Shown piece by piece: positions 55,505 to 62,025 of a stretch of 64,000 nucleotides of DNA. Under the pieces are notes generated by a model. That model was not told where the DNA came from. It ran no database searches and saw only the letters and a program-made list of their open reading frames with translations. The position numbers and the translations under genes are program-made. This DNA comes from Oceanospirillum sp048264105 (GTDB lineage: Bacteria; Pseudomonadota; Gammaproteobacteria; Pseudomonadales; Halomonadaceae), in assembly GCA_048264105.1 (NCBI GenBank), contig JBLXDJ010000003.1:609729-673728 (forward strand), given 5' to 3'. Position 1 is the first letter of the stretch; each line of letters opens with the position of its first letter.

Positions 55505-56337
55505 TGCAGCTAGGTGCTATTTTCGTCGATAAAGCCGTTGTGAATGTTGAATTGCCTCAAGCTGAAGAGGAAGTAATTCCAGGTGTCCAGTGGGGAGCAA
55601 TGGAGGCATTTCCAACGCCAGCCTACTGGGCATATCAAGTATTTGCTCGCCGAGTTTTAGGTGATCGGATTAATTATAAGCTGGGCGCTACTTTGAAAGA
55701 GGAGGTTGGTGCCTGCCTACTTGGAGGGCATGGGATACCTTCAAATATTGGTCTTGCCGCTTTTTACCATCTTAGAGAACAAGGGGTTTTTGAGGGTGAG
55801 CCACCAACGGAAGAAAAAATTTTTGCGTGGTTAAAGGAGCCTATTAGTGTTGATGGTCGGTTTGTGCGCTATCGCTTTGCGAAGCAGAAGGCTCGTTATT
55901 TATCGGCAGCGCTACAAAAACTGTCTGTAGAAATACCACCACTCAGCACTGGCAAAGAATTGCGTGATTGGCTATTGGATATTCCAGGGATCGGTTATAA
56001 GACTGCTTCATGGGTGGCGCGTAACTGGCTAGATGCAGACGACGTTGCCATATTGGATATTCATATACTGCGTGCAGGCTTGCTTGGGAAATTTTTCGAA
56101 GATAATCTGACCGTCGAACGGAACTACTTAGAATTAGAGGAACAGTTTATTCTGTTTAGCAAAGGCTTGGGGGTTAGAGCTTCTGAGCTTGATGCATTAA
56201 TCTGGTTAGAGATGATGTCTTCACCAATGACTGTACATAATATTATGGGTATGGGCAGACATTCGTCAGAATCAGCTACTGGAAGCCGTACCAAGAAGAG
56301 CAAGGCCAACCCCAACCAACTCTCGCTGATCGGATAA
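55504..56337 (+). CDS. OGG-type HhH-GPD DNA glycosylase-like protein
   Basis: The 277-residue protein has the OGG-type helix-hairpin-helix fold. The hairpin and GPD region reads LLDIPGIGYKTASWVARNWLDADDVAILDIHILRAG, with probable catalytic K166 and D185, so it may be a bifunctional glycosylase/lyase. OGG-like proteins without an obvious repair partner occur in type IV CBASS and related immune loci. Its 3' end overlaps the convergent flavin-oxidoreductase-domain gene by 66 bases. The substrate base is unknown; 8-oxoguanine should not be assumed. Confidence 0.82.
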   Translation: MQLGAIFVDKAVVNVELPQAEEEVIPGVQWGAMEAFPTPAYWAYQVFARRVLGDRINYKLGATLKEEVGACLLGGHGIPSNIGLAAFYHLREQGVFEGEPPTEEKIFAWLKEPISVDGRFVRYRFAKQKARYLSAALQKLSVEIPPLSTGKELRDWLLDIPGIGYKTASWVARNWLDADDVAILDIHILRAGLLGKFFEDNLTVERNYLELEEQFILFSKGLGVRASELDALIWLEMMSSPMTVHNIMGMGRHSSESATGSRTKKSKANPNQLSLIG

Positions 56338-56952
56338 ACTACTAGCCCATGGCTCCCCTGTAATCCCAAGGGGGCAGAAATTAAGAGAAAGAGCAGACGC
56401 TGTTAGTGCCATCACACCTAGCAAAGCTCCAGCATCTCGCCACAGAAGGCTGCAGCCTTCTTGGTATTTACCTAGTGTTTTACCAGGTTCTGCGAGAAAT
56501 AGAATACGCGTCGCCTCACTCCCATTTAGTACATCTAAACTCTGTTTATAGAGGGCAGCTAGCTTATCCTCAGCCTTTTTTATCTCAACTAACTCGTGAT
56601 TTTGAGGGCAATATAACCACCACCGAGAATCGTTAGGTATCTTCAGTATCACATGAATGGGGTGAATAGCCCCGGCAGATGGTGAGGCTCTATGTTCAAG
56701 TCTGAAACCTAGTCCAGAAGGGTGAGAATCTCGAGTTCTACAGGCATGCCAGAGAAATTCTCCGAGTTGTTGATCATTTAGGGCGGAGAACTCCCGAACT
56801 GAGAAACGATTGTCTAAGACTTGGTTTAAGCGAGGTAACAACCTAGTTGATAGAGCGGGTAACGGGTGAATCTCACCTGTATCCCACTCCATAGGTGTAT
56901 ATCGTATGGGTATTGATCTGGGGATAGGATTACCTAAATCGATCCAATTCAT
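56272..56952 (-). CDS. SagB/ThcOx-type nitroreductase-fold oxidoreductase domain
   Basis: The 226-residue FMN-dependent nitroreductase-fold protein has NRFSVREF at 48-55, the FMN-phosphate-binding start, and RASPSAGAIHPIHVIL at 88-103, the SagB signature block. LLWRDAGALLGVMALTASALSLNFCPLG is the C-terminal helix. SagB-type enzymes oxidise thiazolines or related heterocycles in peptides. No cyclodehydratase (SagC/D or YcaO) is nearby, so the substrate must differ. The ATG at 56952 has AGGTGG upstream and lies inside queC (23-base overlap). It ends inside the convergent glycosylase gene. Confidence 0.82.
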   Translation of the reverse strand: MNWIDLGNPIPRSIPIRYTPMEWDTGEIHPLPALSTRLLPRLNQVLDNRFSVREFSALNDQQLGEFLWHACRTRDSHPSGLGFRLEHRASPSAGAIHPIHVILKIPNDSRWWLYCPQNHELVEIKKAEDKLAALYKQSLDVLNGSEATRILFLAEPGKTLGKYQEGCSLLWRDAGALLGVMALTASALSLNFCPLGITGEPWASSLSDQRELVGVGLALLGTASSS

Positions 56953-57535
56953 AGCCCACCTGCAGAAACACTTCCATATATTTATTACAGCCACGGCAGT
57001 TGCCACATGCTATATGTGATTTATGGCAACTGTGTGCCCAAGCTAGGACGTTGGGAGGAATTCCAGATTCGCAAACCAACTCTGCTGTCGATAACTCTAT
57101 TGCAGGAGCTGCTACTTTAATTCCTCCTTCCTGGAGCTCAAGCAAGTTACTAATTGCTGAGATGAATTCAGATGTTCCATCTCGATGAGACCCATCAGAC
57201 TTTACAGTTCCTAGCCAAAGATGCGTCACTCCAAATGAGATCGCTTTCATTGCTGCTAGGGTAATCAATAACTGGTTTCTATAGGGCCACCAGTCCGAGG
57301 CGGGAGCTAAACTATTTGCTTCACTTCCAGCCATATCACCTGATCCGAGTTGCCTGCAGTCAACCTCAATAACATGATGAGGGATATTAAGCTGTTCACA
57401 GACCACCCTTGAAGCTTCGATTTCGGCTTCGGCAGCAATTTGGCCGTAATTCAATGTAAAAGCAATGTCTGGGCGTTTCCACCACGCCAAGGACATTGAA
57501 TCCATGCCTCCCGAAAGCAGTAAACCAATTTTCAT
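56930..57535 (-). CDS. QueC-like PP-loop ATPase
   Basis: The 201-residue protein has the PP-loop SGGMDS at 8-13, NYGQIAAEAEIEASRVVCEQL at 29-49, WPYRNQLL at 83-90 and a complete zinc site C170, C177, C180, C183 (CHKSHIACGNCRGC). QueC converts 7-carboxy-7-deazaguanine to preQ0 using ATP and ammonia through an amide intermediate. No QueD, QueE or TGT gene is nearby, so it is unlikely to serve tRNA queuosine synthesis here. Its ATG overlaps the upstream stop as ATGA. Confidence 0.88.
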   Translation of the reverse strand: MKIGLLLSGGMDSMSLAWWKRPDIAFTLNYGQIAAEAEIEASRVVCEQLNIPHHVIEVDCRQLGSGDMAGSEANSLAPASDWWPYRNQLLITLAAMKAISFGVTHLWLGTVKSDGSHRDGTSEFISAISNLLELQEGGIKVAAPAIELSTAELVCESGIPPNVLAWAHSCHKSHIACGNCRGCNKYMEVFLQVGYELDRFR

Positions 57536-58740
57536 AGTTCTATCGCTTCCCAATAAAGCTGGTAAATGGCACTGACGTAGTCATTAACAATTCGGCAGTC
57601 AGAGCCTTCCATCATCTTTTTATCTTGGTCGGATTCATTCTCAGCATAAAAAACTACAGGTTTGTCTAGTGCTCTAGCATAACCAATCTCGTAAATGGTT
57701 CCAGAATCTAAGCCATCACCAATTGCAAAGAGAACATCACAATCTCGCACACCCTCTAGATCCTTCTCCACGACATCTTCGGCGGTTCCAAGCCCAACGT
57801 CATGATAAGGAGAAAACACCTCAAGTCCCATTGCTTGTAGATCCCTTCGGGCTTGAACGACTAGCCATAGCTCTGCCAAAGTAAAGAATGGGCCAGCAAG
57901 ATATACCTTGGGTTTGTAGCCAGCAGTAAATCTAGATGAAGGTTTCAAAGGTGTAGGCTTGTAGTTTTTAAGGAGCGAAGTATCTGGGTAACCTTGATTC
58001 TCACAATAGAATGCTGTTGCGATAGATGCTTGTGCAGCAGCGTCATGAGCAGACCGCTTATTATCCATCCATGCCAATGCGAAGTGGGCTGCAAATGTAT
58101 CGCCTGAGCCAATCTTCCATACTCGATCCGTACGATATGCAGGGACCTCGGATAGTTGACCATTGTCGTATATTAGAGCACCAAGAGGCCCCATTTTAAT
58201 GATGACAACCTCGGCGTTTTCCTGTGTGGCTAACTGCGATGCAATTTCTGGAGCAGAGAGATCGCCAGATCCTGTTATGAGCGTTTTGGCTTCGTAAAGA
58301 TTCAGAACTAACGCTAAGTGTTTAGCTTTTGAGCCATTATCTGAAAAAGATTCAGGCTTTATTGCATTTTGAGGATCAAAAACAGCGTAGTCAGCCTCAA
58401 CTTGTGCCGTTCCATCAACCATTCCAAACCTTAGAACATTACTAGCTTTAACTTGTAATACATGCTGTTCAGCAGCGGCATTCCAAGAGGGCGTTGCAAG
58501 TCCGTGCAAATATTCAAAGGTAACTTCGGACGTCGTTTTCGAAGCTATAAAAGCAAATCCTTCCGCTACAGCCAGAGCTTCGACATGCTCACTTCTGTCT
58601 TTAGTTACACTTGCACGTAATTCAACCTTTCCGCCAAAACGTGCGATAGCAGTTGCAGCCCGGCCAGCTGATCCGTAGATGACATCATCAGAAGGGTGCA
58701 TACAACGCTCTCGGTAAACGCCTCCTACAACGGTGATCAT
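57532..58740 (-). CDS. PfkB-type kinase fused to nucleoside 2-deoxyribosyltransferase-like domain
   Basis: The 402-residue two-domain protein has an N-terminal PfkB ribokinase-like domain (about 1-255) with the anion-hole motif GSGD at 211-214 (catalytic Asp214) and VVIIKMGPLGALIY. A C-terminal nucleoside 2-deoxyribosyltransferase domain (about 278-402) starts KVYLAGPFFTLAE, with FSPYHDVGLG and DSGTIYEIGYARALDKPVV, where Glu351 is the expected nucleophile. The kinase lacks an obvious N-terminal sugar-lid strand. It could salvage or exchange a modified base on a (deoxy)ribose. AAGGAG lies before the ATG. Confidence 0.87.
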   Translation of the reverse strand: MITVVGGVYRERCMHPSDDVIYGSAGRAATAIARFGGKVELRASVTKDRSEHVEALAVAEGFAFIASKTTSEVTFEYLHGLATPSWNAAAEQHVLQVKASNVLRFGMVDGTAQVEADYAVFDPQNAIKPESFSDNGSKAKHLALVLNLYEAKTLITGSGDLSAPEIASQLATQENAEVVIIKMGPLGALIYDNGQLSEVPAYRTDRVWKIGSGDTFAAHFALAWMDNKRSAHDAAAQASIATAFYCENQGYPDTSLLKNYKPTPLKPSSRFTAGYKPKVYLAGPFFTLAELWLVVQARRDLQAMGLEVFSPYHDVGLGTAEDVVEKDLEGVRDCDVLFAIGDGLDSGTIYEIGYARALDKPVVFYAENESDQDKKMMEGSDCRIVNDYVSAIYQLYWEAIEL

Positions 58741-58763
58741 AATAGTGCTCTCCTTGCATTAAT

Positions 58764-59090
58764 TTAAACGTGACTAACTCGAAGACGAACCTGTCCACCG
58801 CTGACTCCTAGTACCTTCGCCTCATACACCTCACCATTGAGCATGCAAGATCGTAACTGGTTCAGTTGCGGGTGTACTATGCTACCAGCTTCAGAGTCAT
58901 TCCATACTGCTACAACAACCTGCTGGTTATTTAAGGGAGCAAAGGATACTTGTAGGATGTCTCCAACGGATAGTTGTGATACTACTTGGGCTTTAGGTGA
59001 TGCAAGTTGAGTATCAAACTGGAGAGTTTCACATGAAGTTGTTGATGAGAATGTAGATGGACCAAAATAGCTACCACCAGAACCGGACAT
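58764..59090 (-). CDS. Small Gly/Ser-start beta-domain protein, predicted modification partner
   Basis: The 108-residue protein begins MSGSGGSYFGPSTFSSTTSC, a flexible Gly/Ser leader, followed by a compact beta-rich domain (SPKAQVVSQLSVGDILQVSF; VVVAVWNDSEAGSIVHPQLNQLRSCMLNGEVYEAKVLGVSGGQVRLRV). C20 and C82 are the only cysteines. The ATG at 59090 is clearly the start: AGAAGGAAG lies 5 bases upstream, whereas an in-frame TTG at 59108 would read through that site and hide the leader. Similar Gly-leader small proteins occur beside QueC-like genes, as I recall. Function unknown. Confidence 0.8.
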   Translation of the reverse strand: MSGSGGSYFGPSTFSSTTSCETLQFDTQLASPKAQVVSQLSVGDILQVSFAPLNNQQVVVAVWNDSEAGSIVHPQLNQLRSCMLNGEVYEAKVLGVSGGQVRLRVSHV

Positions 59091-59125
59091 TTGCACTTCC
59101 TTCTGCAATTTATGAGTATGTGGTT

Positions 59126-59155
59126 ATTAGTACATAGGGCTACTGAAATTTTCAA
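59126..59155 (-). promoter_or_regulatory. Candidate promoter of the minus-strand cargo operon
   Basis: On the minus strand TTGAAA (59150-59155) is followed after 18 bases by ACTAAT (59126-59131), a plausible -35/-10 pair about 36 bases before the small-protein ATG. It is the only reasonable pair seen in 59091-59340. The rest of that spacer contains a CTAAGC / GCTTAG repeat (59207-59232) and no gene. Confidence 0.4.
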
Positions 59156-59340
59156 TGTACCTAGTGTTGTAGTGATCGATATAACATAGAAAGTTATGGG
59201 ATGGCTCTAAGCACCGTCCTAAGGGGGCTTAGCTTCTCTGAAATAGTCCTTAGCTGTATGAGTGTACATAGAAAGAGAATGTTCATAATCCCACCCATAA
59301 ATACGCGCGAATTCGAAAGAGCGAAGATGTGTGGCGCTCA

Positions 59341-59688
59341 TTATTTAATATCTAACAGTTTAAGATATCTCATCAAATATCCATCGGCCAATATTTCCTT
59401 CGTGGCTTCGAGGGCTACGTCTTTATCTATCATATCAGTACTGAAAATACTGAGTAGGTCATTGTCTCCTGGGTTTTCCTGATAAGTTGTTATTAGCTCT
59501 TTGTTAAAAACAAAATAGAAGGCAACCAAACCCATTGCGAAACAATTAGCCCTTCCCATACCGACAAAACGTGCTAACTGGTCGATTGCCATTCCCTTAG
59601 TGACATCCATGCACTGATGAAATTTCGACAACGCCAAAATCGCCTGAATACCATCCATTCTGAGGTATAAATGTTCTTCTGGTTTCAT
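59341..59688 (-). CDS. Unknown small helical protein
   Basis: The 115-residue protein starts MKPEEHLYLRMDGIQAILALSKFHQCMDVTKGMAIDQLARFVGMGRANCFAMGLVAFYFVFNKELI. The ATG at 59688 has GAGGAG 7 bases upstream; an in-frame TTG at 59715 is rejected. The sequence is mostly helical, with a hydrophobic centre and no recognisable motif. It lies 36 bases after the chemoreceptor gene on the same strand. I recognise no family. Confidence 0.65.
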   Translation of the reverse strand: MKPEEHLYLRMDGIQAILALSKFHQCMDVTKGMAIDQLARFVGMGRANCFAMGLVAFYFVFNKELITTYQENPGDNDLLSIFSTDMIDKDVALEATKEILADGYLMRYLKLLDIK

Positions 59689-59724
59689 AATCAGCTCCTC
59701 TGGCACTGTCTTCAATTGTCTTGG

Positions 59725-61836
59725 CTAAACCTTGAGGCGGCTCAGTTGATCATCTAAAAGCCCAACTACTAAAGTCAGCTCCTGACGAACACCATCAATG
59801 GTATGAGCCTGATCATTCAGCTCTTTAGCAGTATCACCGATACCGACAACACTCTGACTGATCTCAGCATTGACCTGACTTTGCTCTTCCGCGGCAGATG
59901 CCACCTGAACCGTGTTATCCGCAATCAGGTTAACCTGTCCTGCCAGCTCTTTCAGACTCTCAACACTTTCAGCGATGCTCTGAGTCGTTTCTTCAGAACG
60001 GCTGCGGTTAGCTTCAATCTGTTCGACGGCTTCCCGCACATTGCTTTGCAGACGCTTAACCAGCTCGTTGATCTCTTCTGTGGATTTTTGCGTGTTAGCC
60101 GCCAGCGTGCGAACTTCATCCGCAACCACGGCAAAACCACGTCCCTGCTCACCAGCACGGGCAGCCTCAATGGCCGCATTCAAAGCCAGCAGGTTAGTTT
60201 GCTCGGCAATATCAGAAATAGTGCTGACGATCTGGTTAATGTCATCACTACGGGCTGAAACCTTGGCAATTCGCTCACTGTTTTCCGCCATCGCCTGAGC
60301 AATCGCCTGCACCTGCTCAACACTGTGATCAAAACTGGCCTGAGTGTTACGCAAAATCTTCTCAGAAACCTGAGTACCTTCTGCACTGGTGGATGCCAGG
60401 CGGGCCACTTCAGCACTGGTGGATGCCATCTCTTCCATTGCCGTTGCCACACTATCAGTCTCAGCGGTCTGGCGGGAAATGGTTTCTGTGGTGATGGTGG
60501 TGGCTTCGCTCAGCAGATTAGTCTGCTTCTGTACCTGCAGACTTTGTTCCTGCAGCGCCAGAATCATCTCCCTCAGCTTGGCGATAAACTGGTTAATGCC
60601 CTGACTGATCTCAATCAGCTCTCGGTGGTTTTCAATCTTCAGAGTCTGAGTGAGATCACCATCAGCACTACTCAGGTTGAACACCCGCTCACGCATCTGG
60701 TTCAACGGTCGGGTAATGGTGCCGACAAAGATCACAATGGCTGCAGCAGCAACACCGATAATCACCAGTGAAAAGACAAACTGTGTCCCCATGGTATTAC
60801 GGACATCCGTTTGCAGATCCGCTTTCAACTGATTAACCCCGGCAAAAGCAACCGACTCGGGCACCGTCATCACCAGTCGCCAATAGGTATCCGGTGCTTC
60901 AATATGAATGGGTCGCTCAGCAACGAGCAGCTGATTAAATTCAAAAATCTCACCATTCTTACCTTGCAGTGCCTGAGCAAAGCCCTGATCTGCCTCGCTC
61001 AACGGACGGGAGAGTTTCTGGGCGTACTGACTGCTGGCTACGATGCGCCCTTTCGCCGTAATCAGGTGAAGCTGAGCTTTACCCTCAAACAGCTTGGCAG
61101 ACATCTCTTTCATCCGCTTTTGCAATACCGGAAGATTAATATCGGAACCAGCAACTCCCACAAAGCGCCCATCTTTCTTGATCGGCGTTACCAGACTGGT
61201 CATCAGCACTTCATTGCCGGGCTCAATCTCATAGAGATAAGGCTCAACAATACAGGTTTTACCGGTCTCATAACTGCAGAGATACCACTCAGATTCCCGA
61301 TCCCCCAGGTCATTGGGAGTTTCAGAATATTTGGCATTTGGATCTTCGGTAGGATAGTGATTCAGGGTGCCATTTTCGCGCACCCAGTAGGTTTCCAACG
61401 TACCTATAAATGTGGTGTGCTCACCCGATCCGATCATGGCGGCATCATTATCGCCATAACCATTTTTCTCAAACTGGATATAGCCGGAGCTGACCAGAGG
61501 GTTGGCGGCCACGGCCTGACGAACCAGTATCTGCACTTCGTCGCGGCTTAGGCGTTTCTCGGGCTCATGCATACCAAAAGTGACTGCGTGATTCATATTA
61601 ACCGGAGTATCAAATGCCCGGTTCATATAGCTGCCAACATCGCTGGCAACCCGGTGGGATGCCTGGTCCAGAATATCGAATACCCGCTCACGACTGGAGA
61701 CGGATATCTGGCTGATAACCTCCTCAGAGGTGTGTTTCATTGCATTGGTGCCCACCCAGGACATACCGCCCAGAGCAACAACCAATAGAAGCAAGGAGAA
61801 CAACAGAAGTTTGTTTCGTAACGACCATGTTTTCAT
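59725..61836 (-). CDS. Methyl-accepting chemotaxis protein with dCache sensor
   Basis: The 703-residue inner-membrane chemoreceptor has TM1 at about 7-25, then a periplasmic dCache-type sensor (about 30-350) containing the YWVRENGTLNHYPTEDP and CIVEPYLYEIEPGNEVLMTSLVTPI blocks. TM2 is at about 352-376 and HAMP at about 377-430. The signalling domain has the CheA/CheW-contact tip EQTNLLALNAAIEAARAGEQGRGFAVVADEVRTLA and the flanking methylation helices (TDSVATAMEEMASTSAEVA). The ligand is unknown. Its base composition is closer to the host than to the transposon core, so it may or may not be cargo. Confidence 0.95.
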   Translation of the reverse strand: MKTWSLRNKLLLFSLLLLVVALGGMSWVGTNAMKHTSEEVISQISVSSRERVFDILDQASHRVASDVGSYMNRAFDTPVNMNHAVTFGMHEPEKRLSRDEVQILVRQAVAANPLVSSGYIQFEKNGYGDNDAAMIGSGEHTTFIGTLETYWVRENGTLNHYPTEDPNAKYSETPNDLGDRESEWYLCSYETGKTCIVEPYLYEIEPGNEVLMTSLVTPIKKDGRFVGVAGSDINLPVLQKRMKEMSAKLFEGKAQLHLITAKGRIVASSQYAQKLSRPLSEADQGFAQALQGKNGEIFEFNQLLVAERPIHIEAPDTYWRLVMTVPESVAFAGVNQLKADLQTDVRNTMGTQFVFSLVIIGVAAAAIVIFVGTITRPLNQMRERVFNLSSADGDLTQTLKIENHRELIEISQGINQFIAKLREMILALQEQSLQVQKQTNLLSEATTITTETISRQTAETDSVATAMEEMASTSAEVARLASTSAEGTQVSEKILRNTQASFDHSVEQVQAIAQAMAENSERIAKVSARSDDINQIVSTISDIAEQTNLLALNAAIEAARAGEQGRGFAVVADEVRTLAANTQKSTEEINELVKRLQSNVREAVEQIEANRSRSEETTQSIAESVESLKELAGQVNLIADNTVQVASAAEEQSQVNAEISQSVVGIGDTAKELNDQAHTIDGVRQELTLVVGLLDDQLSRLKV

Positions 61837-62025
61837 AATCTTGAGGCTCTTCGGCTAAGGTTAGGAAGTCATGAGAAAAAAGGGCGGCACACCGCACGTA
61901 TAGGAGGGAGGGTACCCTAAGCATCCCATGTTCTTATGATGCCGGATGTTACGAATAATTACACTAATTAAGGCGCTATTGATATCAAGTTGCCAAGTAA
62001 TTGGGATCTATTATTGATACGTTAA

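Noticed and set aside
56930..57535. Queuosine or Dpd 7-deazaguanine DNA pathway
   Set aside because: No QueD, QueE, FolE, TGT or Dpd genes accompany the QueC-like gene, so a complete pathway is not encoded here.
55504..59090. Type IV CBASS
   Set aside because: The QueC-like and OGG-like genes fit, but no CD-NTase and no TGT-like gene is present in the window.
56930..59090. Qat (QatABCD) antiphage system
   Set aside because: A QueC-like gene is present, but there is no QatA ATPase and no TatD-type nuclease. The small protein is much shorter than QatB as I recall it.
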